DNA of 64,000 nt, taken from contig CP099419.1 in assembly GCA_024114885.1 (NCBI GenBank), positions 1,550,001-1,614,000 of the forward strand, in the 5' to 3' direction. The translations under genes were made by a program, and so were the position numbers. The DNA is from Septoria linicola. Its lineage: Eukaryota; Ascomycota; Dothideomycetes; Mycosphaerellales; Mycosphaerellaceae. Shown here piece by piece: positions 21,486 through 32,444 of this stretch (the first letter of the stretch is position 1; every line of letters begins with the position of its first letter). The notes below the pieces were generated by a model that worked only from the letters and a program-made list of their open reading frames with translations, was not told where the DNA came from and made no database searches.

Positions 21486-22805
21486 GTCCTGCTCTCTCAA
21501 AATCCGCGAGATTCAGATACACCTGCGCACTCAGTCGGACCCAAACAGAACCGTTATACACGAAAGCATTGATAGCGGTCTTGTAGTCAAAGGCCATGGT
21601 TTTCTGGATCTGAGCTGCTGCTTCATTGAGCTGTTTATCACTCTTTTGATCTTTTGCGAGGGGAAGGCGAATATTTGTCATGCTGCATTGACTCAACGTT
21701 CTCTCATAATTGTCGAGGACTTCTGTGTTGAGGATTGTAGCGACGGCTTGGCCGCCAGTTTTCGCTAGGTGGCGCGTGTAGGACATGATAGCCTCTTCGC
21801 CGGATTTCCCGTTCCAGGTCAAGCGCTTTCGCCATTCAAGCGCTGCTTTGACGCAGAGGTATGGCGTATCGTCCAGCGTGCCTAGTGAAGCGAAATTTTG
21901 GACGTAGTTCGGCGGGCCATCAGATTCCGCTACGAAGCCAAATCCTGTTGGGAAAGTGGTGCGGAGGAGGTGTTGGTTTCGTAGGGGAGTATATAGAATT
22001 GCGCAGCCGCGGGGGACGTGTAGCCATTTGTGGAGGTTACTTGAGAAGAAATCGGGATCGAGAGTGGTGAGACTCAGAGGCATGTGACCAACACCGTGTG
22101 CGCCGTCGATACAGGAGAGGATGTTCTCCGATCTGCAGATTTGCGTGAGACGTTCGAAGGGGACGCGGGTGGCGGGGAGGGAGGAGATTGTGTCGAAGAG
22201 AGCGAGACGAGGGCGTTTGTTCTGAGCCTGGAGCGATGTGATTGCGTATTGGAAGGCAGAAATAATTTCGTCATCGGGGAGAGGATAGGTCAAAATGATG
22301 GTATGGGCTTCAACAGGGCTGGTCTCGGAGAGGTGCTGGATTGTGTGGCCAAAGGAGCCGTAAATGCTCGAGAAACAGATGATTACGTCGCCGGGTTGGT
22401 AGATGATGTTGCGGAGGACTGTGTCGATGCCCATGGATGCGTTGATTGTGTAAACGCATGTTTCTACGGATACGTCCAGATAATCTGCTATAACCAGTCG
22501 GGACTCGTCTAGGAGTTTTGGTCGATACTCATATCTGACGAATGTGTCGGGTTGAGCTTCGGCTCGTTCTTGATAGTACCGGAAGACGTTCCGGACGGGT
22601 AAGCTATGTGTTCCGTAAGATCCTGTCCTGACGAGTCAGCTCAATGTTGTAATCATGTAGGTAGGCTGCTGAACACACCATGATTAAGGAAGACGTAGCC
22701 TAGATCGAACGCAAACTGCTCCTTCGATGTATCCGATCCACATTCGAATGGTTCGATATCTCGAATATCTTGCAAGATGTCATCTATAGTCCTTGGGTCA
22801 CGCAT
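21448..22805 (-). CDS. PLP-dependent class V aminotransferase (isopenicillin-N-epimerase/LolT-like)
   Basis: Exon 1 (22679-22805) and exon 2 (21448-22622) join across a 56-nt intron and give 433 residues. The junction restores FLNHGSYGTH, the family's N-terminal glycine-rich block. Asp215 in CIDGAHGVGH pairs with the PLP ring nitrogen, and Lys241 in SNLHKWLHVPRG is the Schiff-base lysine. The fold-type I class V group includes cysteine desulfurases, isopenicillin N epimerases, LolT-type enzymes and hercynylcysteine sulfoxide lyases; the exact reaction cannot be assigned. There is no targeting peptide. The chosen ATG (22805) follows an in-frame DIDFYTYK and an acceptor-like TGCAGTAG, so a further 5' exon is possible. 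Its 3' end lies inside a diverged tandem repeat. Confidence 0.85.
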
Positions 22806-23696
22806 CTTGTATGTATAGAAGTCAATGTCCTACTGCAGTTCAGTACATGCGAGCAAGAAGTCAGATTCTCAATATTTGTCTCCACTTTTGCTGGTGGAGC
22901 TGAATCCTTGCTCGAAACAGTAACTTAGGGCATACGAATGTGCTTCGGACTACATTTGAGACAGGATCGTGATGTACCCGTATCAGGCGATAGAGTAAAG
23001 CGAGCACATGTGGTTGTGCTGCTAGCTTTCGACGATTTTGTGCGACTGTATCCTAACGTTCAATCGTTCCGCGGCGTCTGGCTTGACGAGCTGGTTGACA
23101 TATGCATGCAGCTTGCGACAGTCCGCAGGGCGATGATGGAGCTGTCGTATCTGCAGAAGTGCGGAGCTTCTTGTGAGGTGGCTTCGATCACAACTAAATA
23201 AATGAGCCTGAACTGCGTCCCTCACGTACTGTAGCTCCAGATGGCGGCTCAGTTCCAACTCGCAGTGTCTGGATCCGGCTCGCCGCAGTCACGGAGCGAT
23301 GATCGAGCTACTGGCCGGTCTCGACACAGTGGGAACGTTCCACCTTTCGTGTGCGTGATGTGCTCTTAGAAGATCGTGGTGCATAATTGAGGGCGTGTGT
23401 CTCGGAACAGAACTCGTTCGCCCGTTCTCCAGTTCGGCGCTCAGCAGACCATCGAGCCGTGATTCCACGCGCAATACGCTTCGCCCAAATTTGTCGCAAC
23501 GAGACCCAGAGTAGCTGAGCAGTCGTTGACATCATGCATTCAGATCTGCCGCCAGAGCGTAGCGTAGCGTAGAAACAATCAACGGCGGGTCATACGATCA
23601 ACCAGCGACCTTCTGATTGATCCTCGATCTTGGCCTCGAGACGTGTGTCATCGGCGCGCAACAAGAGTAGGTCTTCGATCGACATCTTGACATCCT
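22806..23696. other. Intergenic region upstream of the aminotransferase
   Basis: About 890 bp lies between the aminotransferase start and the SSU72 stop. A minus-strand frame at 23022-23258 has a protein-like composition but no ATG and no modelled partner exon. Nothing else is visible. Confidence 0.35.
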
Positions 23697-24716
23697 TCAA
23701 AACCAAGCCAATGTCCATAGCGCAGGCAACTGAGGCCACTTCTCTTGCCACTCAGCTAGGATGTCTGGCACCCGCTCATCAAATCCAGCCCTGCCACCAC
23801 CCTGGTCGAACGTGCTGCCTATCCCTCCTGTAGCAACATGAATCTTCCTCTCCTCCCTCGCGGCCTCGTTTAAGCGATCTGCCAACTCCAGAATCGCACG
23901 TCCACCAACCAACGCCTCCTCGTGATTATCCTTGATGTCCACATTGAACACATGCACAGGCCGATTCAGCGGGCTTCCTCTGGTCAATAAATCGTCCACG
24001 ACCGCATCCCAACACCTCTCTTCGCACGTAACGACCACATCCACTGTGCCCGCTTCTGTTCCCTCATGGCCTTTATCCATGCTCCAGTCCGCTTCTGCTC
24101 CTCCCTCCGCACCATCAGTCGGTCTGGCACCAATGCGGGGGACGCCAATCTTCCAGTCCTGCCATCGCTCCGGACCCCACTTGACGCCCTTGTTTCTCTC
24201 GAGCATGTTCAAGATGCCATTTGCAGAGTACAGCCGCTTGTCCTTCTCCTTCAATTCATCGTACATTTTCTCGTAGCTCGTCTGGTTGAAGTGGTAGACG
24301 TTGGGTTGGCTGATGCTCGGTCCTGGCAATCGGACCAGACTTCCTGTTCCGAAAGAGATGGTGGGATATGGATCAGGCGCGGTGGTCAGGCGTAGGTGAG
24401 CTTCCATGGAGCGGTTGTTGTTGGATGCGCAGACGGTGCAGAAGCGGAGTTTGAAGCTGTCTGCAGATGGGGAGGCGTTGTTGAGGAGAGTCTGCGGGTC
24501 GTGGTGCCCATTCTGTTGCTGCTGTTGTGACTGTGTGGGTGGCTGTGAGGTCGCCATTGTGATGTTTTCCGCAATCTTCTGCTGTCGTACCGCTGTCTCG
24601 TCCACGGGCTGTGATTGTTGTGTGGGATCCGCGGGCGGGGGAGGTGGCGGCGGTGGTCTTCGTCGTGGGTCTGTCGACATGATGGATGGAGAATGAGCTG
24701 TCTCGGCATCGGCCAC
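23697..24716 (-). CDS. SSU72: SSU72 RNA polymerase II CTD phosphatase
   Basis: This single-exon gene encodes 339 residues. After a Pro/Gln-rich N-terminal extension of about 85 residues comes the phosphatase core FCTVCASNNNRSMEAH. Cys96 and Arg102 form the CX5R(S) catalytic loop of low-molecular-weight-type phosphatases. Downstream are the family blocks VYHFNQTSYEKMYDEL, LERNKGVKWGPERWQDW and VVVTCEERCWDAVVDDL, and the terminal LPALWTLAWF. Ssu72 removes phosphate from Ser5/Ser7 of the Rpb1 CTD and acts in the cleavage/polyadenylation factor during 3' end formation and gene looping. Two ATGs are close together (codons 1 and 13); the second, MSTDPRRR, could be the real start since the extension is not conserved. 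The core is longer than yeast Ssu72 because of an insert with GARPTDGAEGG. OSH lies upstream on the same strand. Confidence 0.93.
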   Translation of the reverse strand: MADAETAHSPSIMSTDPRRRPPPPPPPPADPTQQSQPVDETAVRQQKIAENITMATSQPPTQSQQQQQNGHHDPQTLLNNASPSADSFKLRFCTVCASNNNRSMEAHLRLTTAPDPYPTISFGTGSLVRLPGPSISQPNVYHFNQTSYEKMYDELKEKDKRLYSANGILNMLERNKGVKWGPERWQDWKIGVPRIGARPTDGAEGGAEADWSMDKGHEGTEAGTVDVVVTCEERCWDAVVDDLLTRGSPLNRPVHVFNVDIKDNHEEALVGGRAILELADRLNEAAREERKIHVATGGIGSTFDQGGGRAGFDERVPDILAEWQEKWPQLPALWTLAWF

Positions 24717-24829
24717 TGGATGTTGCGACTATTCCCTATGATGATGTCTGTGAGGTCAAGTTGTTTCACATGCACGCGCGAGCTGTCGAGCTTGAGCAGC
24801 TGCCCGGCACGGCAAGTCGGCCGACATGG

Positions 24830-24853
24830 ACTAAGTTAACTAGTTAACTTAGT
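24830..24853. promoter_or_regulatory. Perfect 24-nt palindrome upstream of SSU72
   Basis: The 24 bases are an exact inverted repeat without spacer, centred at 24841/24842, with core GTTAACTAGTTAAC. It lies 114 bp before the SSU72 start and 236 bp after the OSH stop. A dimeric transcription factor site is the simplest reading; a cruciform or chance AT-rich palindrome are alternatives. Confidence 0.55.
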
Positions 24854-25088
24854 TAAATCACGAAACCAACACGAAGATAGATGAACATACAATACGGATC
24901 ATCATGGCTCTGTTGAAGAACGCTCGCTCAGATTGCTATGCTCGTGGTATCTAGACACTCTCTTTTCCTACACCCTATGCTTGCTTGCTTGACCTTGTTG
25001 CTCATACCAATTAATCATGCTGAGAGACACTCAGAAGGACAATCCCAATCCATGCTTGCACTCAGTCATTGCGCTTTCGCCCGTCACT

Positions 25089-26792
25089 CTATGACTCTGC
25101 ATCGTGGAACACGTCCTCGCCACCAATACTGTCCTGTCGCCGCAATGTGTCGCTGCTTGGGGCCTTCCCAGGCTGTGTCGGGTTTCTGTAATCCAGAGGC
25201 TTGGTAGCTGCACCGGCTGGCGTGGTCTGAGACGGCATAAGAGGCTCTTGAGGAGAAGACGCTGAAGCATCTGAACCGACGGGAGCAGATTGAGCAGAGC
25301 TATTGGTCGGTTGACGGTCAGCTTGGGGCAAAGCCGCGCTCCGACTGTCGTTTGCTCCATCGTTCTGCCCAAAATCGATGAGATCGTTTTGTTGCTGGGT
25401 ATGCTGTGCAACTGCCGCATTGCCACGAATAGGTAGCCGATGACTGTCCTGATCTTTGAAATTCCGTGCAGCCGCAGCTACTTCTGGCGTAGGTCCGGCG
25501 CCTGCAGACTGCGCGCTACTCTGTGGCATTTGCTTGCCTTGCTGAGATGGTAGCTTCTCCTGCTCATCAAACGCCTCATCATGCCTCTGTCCTGGCAAAA
25601 TGGGTGCAATGGCTAGGATTTGCTCCACCTGCTTCTGTGCCGGTGCTTTGTAGTCCACTTCTGCATCAATGATCCAATCGAGCTTCTCTTCGTCTCCTGC
25701 CGGCACTGCTCGGAACAGCTTGGGCTGCCAGGGAGTCTCGCCTCTCTCTGCAGCTTCCCGTCTTTGCTCATCCTCAATTTTGCTCTTCTCATCGGTCGCT
25801 CCCTTGTGGTCTGCTCTCTTGATCGCTTGAGTCGTCGCCTGCCACAACTTTTGCGACTCACGCGGTGCTTGTTCATCGATGGGTCGTGCTTTCGGAATGC
25901 TCGGCTTCGCGTTGGTGGCATCAAAGAACTCGCTCTTCTTGCCCGTTGCCAAGTCCTTGATGTACATCTTCTCGTTCCAGTGTCCACTCAATTCGAAGAG
26001 GTTCTTTCCAGTACTGCTCTTCTTGATGTATCCCAGAATGGCGTTGTATCCACCTCCAACCCACCCTTTCACTTTGAATTCAATGTCCGCCTCCAAATCC
26101 ATCTCTGGGCTCTTTACAATAGCATGATCTCCAAGCTCATACTTCATCTTGCCAAACAGAATGCCTCGTGCGTACATGTTGGGCTGAGTGATGAAATACC
26201 TCTCATCGCGGTTCAAGAAGCGCATAACTGCTATTCCCTCCATGAAGCTCCCCACACTATTGCCCAAAAACTTGCTACGTGGCTTGAGCGTTCCATCAAT
26301 TCGTATATGATGTTCTGGCGCCATGAAGAAGTATGAGCTCTTGGGCGGGTGATGGCTGGTCTGCTCGCTGATATAATAGCCCTTGGTCCCGTCCGGATAG
26401 TCCCAATATCCTGTGAAGATTTCTCCCAAGATTGGGTTTAGTGGCTTCTTCACTCCAGGTGGTTTGATATGCCAGCCGGACAGGTAGAATTTGGTGACTG
26501 CTGCAAATCTCTCAATGGGGTCGTCAATCGTGGGTAGATGTAGGAGAGTCTCGGGATGTGCCATGAAGTTTGTTATACGCTCCAGCATAGATCGTGGCTC
26601 TAGGATGAATGTAGGCAGAGTGACGCGAGACAGGTCCGCGCCAGGACGCAGCTGTGAGATGATATGTGTGAGAACATTGCCTTGTTCCTCGCTGACGACC
26701 GTCTGGTCATCGCCCTCAACATCACTGCGCTCAGCTTCAGTCGAGCCTCGAGCACTCGTCGTCAACGAGTTCTTCCTGTGACCGAGCACCAT
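25089..26792 (-). CDS. Oxysterol-binding protein homologue, Osh6/Osh7-like lipid transfer protein
   Basis: This single-exon gene encodes 567 residues. The ORD starts near residue 55. It holds LPTFILE (59-65), the lid/entrance motif shared with phosphatidylserine-binding Osh6/Osh7, KPLNPILGE (116-124), and the OSBP signature EQTSHHPP (143-150), whose His pair and the earlier Lys bind the PI4P headgroup. Later blocks are GKMKYELGDHAI, KGWVGGGYNAILGYI and WRAT-like LWQATTQAIKRADH. There is no PH domain or ankyrin repeat, and no clear FFAT motif. The C-terminal 170 residues are Gln/Ala/Pro-rich and disordered, longer than in yeast Osh6 (448 residues). The likely role is exchange of phosphatidylserine for PI4P between ER and plasma membrane, inferred from the motif. 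It is 372 bp upstream of SSU72, on the same strand. Confidence 0.9.
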   Translation of the reverse strand: MVLGHRKNSLTTSARGSTEAERSDVEGDDQTVVSEEQGNVLTHIISQLRPGADLSRVTLPTFILEPRSMLERITNFMAHPETLLHLPTIDDPIERFAAVTKFYLSGWHIKPPGVKKPLNPILGEIFTGYWDYPDGTKGYYISEQTSHHPPKSSYFFMAPEHHIRIDGTLKPRSKFLGNSVGSFMEGIAVMRFLNRDERYFITQPNMYARGILFGKMKYELGDHAIVKSPEMDLEADIEFKVKGWVGGGYNAILGYIKKSSTGKNLFELSGHWNEKMYIKDLATGKKSEFFDATNAKPSIPKARPIDEQAPRESQKLWQATTQAIKRADHKGATDEKSKIEDEQRREAAERGETPWQPKLFRAVPAGDEEKLDWIIDAEVDYKAPAQKQVEQILAIAPILPGQRHDEAFDEQEKLPSQQGKQMPQSSAQSAGAGPTPEVAAAARNFKDQDSHRLPIRGNAAVAQHTQQQNDLIDFGQNDGANDSRSAALPQADRQPTNSSAQSAPVGSDASASSPQEPLMPSQTTPAGAATKPLDYRNPTQPGKAPSSDTLRRQDSIGGEDVFHDAES

Positions 26793-29714
26793 GTTCGCGG
26801 AAGCTGCCTGGTGCTGGTCCCCACGATGACGGACAGCAAGAGTTAGGAGAGGAAGAAGTCAGTATCGTGGGCAGTGATTGTCACAGTGGTCCTCGGGAAG
26901 AGAAAGAGAGTAGTAGATCTGATCGATGTGATGTTTGCGACAAGACAGTCTGTCACAGGGAAGTAGCAGTAATGTAGACCAGTCAGCAAGAATCCATGAT
27001 TCCTGTTTGATCTTCCCGGTCTTCTGTTGCTCCTGCCCCTCGGCCACACGAACGTCACGCCAAGACGCTTTGATCAAACGCTCGCTTTTCTTTGTCGGCT
27101 GCACCGACCTTCAACAACAGGGAGGCCGTACGACACGGTAGACGGTGCTTTGCTAGCCATCGTCAGCGGACATCCTGCTCAGCTGTTTCTGGCTTGCGAC
27201 ACAGCTTTTCAGCTGATCGCACTCATCGGCCTCAGCATCACATGCCGGATGCGGCTGTTCCTGAGGCCGGTGCAAGAGAGCGAGAGCGCATGCTAGTGCT
27301 CTGTCCAGGCGATCATCTATCTGCCGTAGCAAGCCCGTATATGCACGACCCATGTCGCTCTATCCCACGTGCGGCGTATCCGGAACGACAGGCGTCGTTT
27401 TCTTCTACGTATTGATGCGGAATGAACAAGAATGAGGCATCGCTGCGCAAGAATTTCGACCTTGAAAACGATTCGAACGGCGAACACACGACAATGCTAC
27501 AGTCACTTCTGCACAGCAGACTTTCACGTAGATGATGGAGTCTGTCTACAGCCACTCCTAGCACCAGAGTGTGGCGTGTAGGGTCAAGGTATGCATTCAA
27601 AGCTCACAAGTGCGTCTGCGGCGAAAGCCTGAGTATCAGAAACACATGTCATTCCACAACATTGAGGCTCAGTGCTCTGATGACCCTGTCTCGGTCAAGA
27701 GGAGTCATTGCCCGTCTGTTCGCGAGTGGCGAACATGTACCCGGCAAGTACTCATTGTTAGACAATGGAATCACGGTCGGTCTTTGAGATATAAGCCGTC
27801 AGCAGCAGGTGCCAGCCTGTGCTATGGGCAAGTCAAAAGAAGACCGGTACAGCAGCAGACTGTATCTAGCGTTCTCTGAAAATTGACAGCTTACTTTACC
27901 ACGCGAAAGCTCGTCGGAGTATGATAGACAGGCATATGAGCTCGTGGCTGAAGTGTGCTGGCATGTCTGTGCTGATGCATCCTCTGCAAGCAAGAGGAGA
28001 GGCAGAGTCACAATGCTGGCAGAAACGAGATTTGCGTTCTGAAGCTGACAATTTCTAGCCTGCTCTTGTGCGTCTAATCCCTCTCTTAAACAGCTGTCAC
28101 ACGAAAGCTACCGACGTTTGCCATCTAAATCCCAGAAGTGTCTGCCAGGAGGCTTTCGTGCCCGAACGTGGAGCCCTGTCGGCGAGAATGCTCCATGCCA
28201 CAAAGCCGCGCAGATGAGCTTGTGACAGACGTTCTGGATCGTGGAGCTGTACTGACACTCTCTTGTCTTTTGGATGATGCTAGGCCTATGTTCACAAGCA
28301 GCCTAGTGACGAACACGGTGCTCCAGATCGCGGTTAGGTCAACATAAGGCATCACAAACAATTCTGTCGAACAGAGTTCACCTGTGGCTAGCCATTCTCC
28401 AATGAGCCACCGTCAAGCCTATCTGCCTAGATTGTCAAAGTTCCAGAATGCAAGATGCTTGAATTCAAGGTCGAACTGAAACATGGTACGCCACACTTCT
28501 TGAGGCGAAGAACTCTCCCCAGATCGATAACTCAGTAAGCGAGCGAGCTGGGACGGCAGCATGTTGCCTGATCGTTCCTATTGGTGTTGCATGAACTGCA
28601 GTACTCAAGGATGGTTGATGATCATGCAGCGTGCCTACAAGCTTGATCGACGCTTCGTGTGGCACTCGTGCTCTTTGGAGATTCCCGATACCCTACAAAG
28701 CATTAGCAGGCGCATGAGAGCGAAGCAGCAAGCAAGATGTACCTTCAGCAGCGATATGTCTGCGCACGTTTCGACAAGCAACGCAAAGCTTGCACAGAAG
28801 GCACGCCACTATTAGCAGGGCGTTTTATACTGAGGTGCACTTCTGTTTCCTTAAGCAGTAAGCTTGCCGCAGCGTAGACCTCTGTAGCACGGAAAGATCT
28901 GACGGAAATGTGGCTTCGCGGACTGCTGGGTGACGGCATTGGTCGAGCACGATGGTGCACGTGTGCACCTCACGTTTCATCTCCGTCCGTCTGCATGCAT
29001 GAGGCCATGAGTCGGCAAGCCGAACGCTTCGAGCACGAAGCCGACTAGCAAAATACGTGGATGAGTAATGATTTAATTCTCGCGCGGAAGGCAAGGTGCC
29101 GAGGTGCTTTTCGCGACCAGAAACAGTGCCGGTCTTTACGGTTTCCAGGCTTATAAACTGTCGATTACCCAACTTCCGCGACCAAGCTGCCAAGGCTGCC
29201 AATGCAGGGTCTGGTCATTCGAAACCACAGCGTCCATCTCAGCCGCCAGACACCTCAGTCTGTGTCCCAAATTAACATCTCTGACAGCCTGGCGACACTG
29301 CATCGCGCGACCAGGATCCAGGCGCCCCTCCTTGGTCATCTTCTAGGGGCCGCTATCCGAGCGACTGGCCCATTGCCACCCGCTGGGTTGAGAGAAGCGT
29401 CTCCACCGCGCGCGCATGCTTGCACAGGTTGACATTTCCTGAAGCACCAGCACACGCATCTGCGCAACGCACCAGACAGATCCTGTGCCCAACAGCACAT
29501 CCAGGTTGGAGAGCTTCGACCTGAGCCGCACCGCAGAGTCTATCGCCCTGCTGCACGTCAGTTTGACTTCGGGCTTGCGTGCTGTGCATCCTCGGGCCAT
29601 TGGCATCGCGAGCTATTCTAAAGGGAGAAGGAGCCGCTGCAGATATCACGCCCGATATTGATTCTGCATGCGGTACACTTGAACCACTCTCGTTCTGTTC
29701 TCATATACATCGAC
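26793..29714. other. Long divergent intergenic region
   Basis: About 2.9 kb separates the OSH start (minus) and the C2H2/ankyrin start (plus). Frames of 60-125 codons occur on both strands but none shows a motif, a good splice partner or a convincing composition. No tRNA-like B box with a matching arm was found. Confidence 0.35.
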
Positions 29715-31967
29715 ATGAACTACTTCGCTGCGCCGCCGGCGCATCTACGTTCGCCAGTCGATGACGGCACGAGACTTGGCATGATACGAGAAGAGAGCAT
29801 CCGAATGGCCATGGCCTTCCCCAAACAAGAGCCTTCGCCCATCAGCGATAGTAGCGAGCAGTCACAGGATGCCCATCTACCACCTAACAAACGAGCGCGC
29901 GTCAACTACGAATGCGAGGCTTGTGGGACCACATATACAGAGAAACGTGCACTGGCTCGACATCGACACACTGACATGCATCGCCGGCGAATGGGCCTTC
30001 CTCCGGACAAACGACATCTTTGTGTCAAGTGCGGCCGGTCCTTTGGACGCAATCATGACCTTCAGCGGCATCGTCGAGAACAGCATGGCGAAGCGACCGG
30101 CGCCACAGCTGTCGATATGGCAACCTGCCGGTCAGACGATAGCCATATGTCGGATGACAGTACTGCTCTCAAGTCGCAATCTTCCTGGAGTGGTCCTCTT
30201 GGAGCCATGCCAATGGTAGACGATATGTTGCTACAGCCGCCACATCTCCGTGGTGCCAAATCTCATGGCGATTTGAACAGTAGTCGAGCAGGATCTACAC
30301 CCAGCCTGTCGAAGAGCAGCAGCAGAGAATCGGCGCCATCTATCAAGACTGAAAGTAACTCAGACATTTCAGTGCCCATTAAGATGTGGCCAGGCGACGA
30401 CGATCAGCGCATATTCACGCCAACGCCGCCTCGAGAGTTCAAGCAGCGAGAACGAAGACATTCCAGCGACGGGCTAGGCGAGCTACCTCCAGTCCGAAAA
30501 GATAGCTCTCAGCCCAGTAGGCCAAGCACAGCTACCTCGAAAGGCTCCAAAGATGTAAACTCGCAGCCCTCCAACTCACGGATAATAGCCAACATGATCA
30601 TAGACGAGCCTGATGTCGAGGGCTACGAGCCGCACATTTGTCTTCCGTGCGGCAGAGTGTTCGGCGACGATGACCTATTACTCGAGCACCTTCAGACACA
30701 TCTCGATAGCTTTAAAGGCAACTACAAGTGCAAGAAGTGCCAAATTGGGTTTGACCACGAAGAGGACCTGCAAAAGCACCTCGACTCCGCGAAAAGAGGG
30801 AAATGCGGCTTCAACTTTCCTCATAGCCAACCATGCACAGGACATCACCCTCCTCCTGCACGGACGGACAATATGGCATACTTGCACGACTCGGACTGTG
30901 CTCGCCTCACTTATCAGCTACGGAATTGGGAACAAGCGCAGCTTCAGGCATACATATCCCAGATCAATCAGCTCGTGGCCAATCGGCAGAAACGAAGCAA
31001 GAGTCGCTGGTCGGCTGAAGCTCTGGTAAGAAGCAAGCGGAACTCTGTGACCTCCTTCCGCAGTTCCGCAGTGTCTGTGAACACCTACGCTTCCGCTCCT
31101 TGCGACACCTCGAACGGCAAAATGGACATTGATGGTCTTCAGAAGCGTCTCAAAAACATGTCCATGCGCGATGTTGGCTCTTCTGTGAAGAATGCGATCA
31201 ATAGACGTGGCGGTGCTATCTCTGCTTCTACGTCCAAACACTCCGGAACTCATGATAAGGCTCTACATTCAGCGGTCCAACGAGGTGAACTCCAGAAAGC
31301 CAACGATCTGCTCTTGACAGGCGCTGATCCTTGGACGCTCCATCGGTCTTCTGGAACCATCATCTCAGCCGCGTTATGGGCGCAGACCGAAGTCCAATCC
31401 CTCACCGTCGCCCACCGTTTGACAGAAGACATCCAGGGTGCATGCAAGATCTGTAAGCTCAACTCAGCAAATTTCAACAAGAGTGCCCCTGCGAAAGTGA
31501 GGGCTTTGATCGATCATGGTGCAGACGTCGACCAGCCCGGCGGGCTCTGTAACTATCCCATCAACAGCGCGGCTTGGATGTGCAACGCCGAAGTCGTAGT
31601 GGTCCTCCTCCAGAAAGGCGCAAACGTGCACCAGCGAGATGACACTTTCGGATCACCCCTAGGAATCGCCGCTTCGCAAGCTGGATTTCCTAAATCAGAA
31701 GAAACAGTCAACGCGCTCCTGAATTGGAAAGCGAACCCCTTCATCGCCGGCAGAGAGGGTAGTCCATTGGAAATTGCTAGGAGGAAATTAGCCTTTTGGG
31801 AAAAGAGTCCGGAGAATATACAGATTGCGCCCAATGTTGTGGACGAAAGGGTCGATAGCTGCGAAGCTATCATCAGCCTTCTGGAACAGGCACTAGAAAG
31901 ATGGGAAACTATGGGGAGAAGCGAACAAATCAGCAGGTATGAGAGGAGTGTTGCTGGCAACCTCTGA
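29715..31967 (+). CDS. C2H2 zinc finger protein with C-terminal ankyrin repeats
   Basis: This single-exon gene encodes 750 residues from the ATG at 29715 (MNYFAAPPAH). The frame is open upstream but lacks another ATG. Two tandem C2H2 fingers lie at about 67-89 (YECEACGTTYTEKRAL, C-x2-C-x12-H-x5-H) and 103-124 (LCVKCGRSFGRNHDLQRH). A second pair follows near residue 325 (ICLPCGRVFGDDDLLLEH) and 355 (KCKKCQIGFDHEEDLQKH). Between them is a long Ser-rich disordered region with an IKTE sumoylation-type motif. From about 520 onward are ankyrin-like repeats (KALHSAVQRGELQKANDLLLTGADP; KVRALIDHGADVDQPGG; VVVLLQKGANVHQRDD; SPLEIARRKL). It is probably a nuclear regulator with a protein-interaction module. 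I do not recognise a named orthologue. Neighbours give no functional hint. Confidence 0.82.
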   Translation: MNYFAAPPAHLRSPVDDGTRLGMIREESIRMAMAFPKQEPSPISDSSEQSQDAHLPPNKRARVNYECEACGTTYTEKRALARHRHTDMHRRRMGLPPDKRHLCVKCGRSFGRNHDLQRHRREQHGEATGATAVDMATCRSDDSHMSDDSTALKSQSSWSGPLGAMPMVDDMLLQPPHLRGAKSHGDLNSSRAGSTPSLSKSSSRESAPSIKTESNSDISVPIKMWPGDDDQRIFTPTPPREFKQRERRHSSDGLGELPPVRKDSSQPSRPSTATSKGSKDVNSQPSNSRIIANMIIDEPDVEGYEPHICLPCGRVFGDDDLLLEHLQTHLDSFKGNYKCKKCQIGFDHEEDLQKHLDSAKRGKCGFNFPHSQPCTGHHPPPARTDNMAYLHDSDCARLTYQLRNWEQAQLQAYISQINQLVANRQKRSKSRWSAEALVRSKRNSVTSFRSSAVSVNTYASAPCDTSNGKMDIDGLQKRLKNMSMRDVGSSVKNAINRRGGAISASTSKHSGTHDKALHSAVQRGELQKANDLLLTGADPWTLHRSSGTIISAALWAQTEVQSLTVAHRLTEDIQGACKICKLNSANFNKSAPAKVRALIDHGADVDQPGGLCNYPINSAAWMCNAEVVVVLLQKGANVHQRDDTFGSPLGIAASQAGFPKSEETVNALLNWKANPFIAGREGSPLEIARRKLAFWEKSPENIQIAPNVVDERVDSCEAIISLLEQALERWETMGRSEQISRYERSVAGNL

Positions 31968-32444
31968 GCTCTCATGCATAAGCCAATCGACAAGACGGGA
32001 CGAATATTCTCTTGAGTTTCGAGGACTACGATCGACGGGTCGGAAGCATATGAGACAGCAAACGGAGGAGAACAGTACGAATATGCTCAGGGAAAACATT
32101 GGACGCGTCGTGGAAATACCAATGGCGGTGCCTATAGCAGGGACTTTCTATGTGAATATTGTAATGTCTCTAATCAGACCTCAGTCGAATGACACATGGC
32201 TCGTGGTTCAATCACATTTCTTTTGTGCACGTGCGGCATCCTCGATGAGTCTTTTGCTTCGCATAGGCGTCTGTCCGACGTTCAAACTTTGGCAGAAGCT
32301 CATCTGAGAGCAGTTAGAAGTACAGTGGTTTCCGTCTGGGAGGAAGCTAGAGTGACAGAAATGCTGGCATCATGGAAATCTCAATCTTGTGATGCTATTT
32401 CACATACTGCATGAGACGGATTGGTTCTTCTCACATACGTACGT
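31968..32444. other. Convergent spacer
   Basis: This stretch of 477 bp lies between the stops of the C2H2/ankyrin gene and the GFA gene. It would hold both 3' UTRs. Nothing else is seen. Confidence 0.45.
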
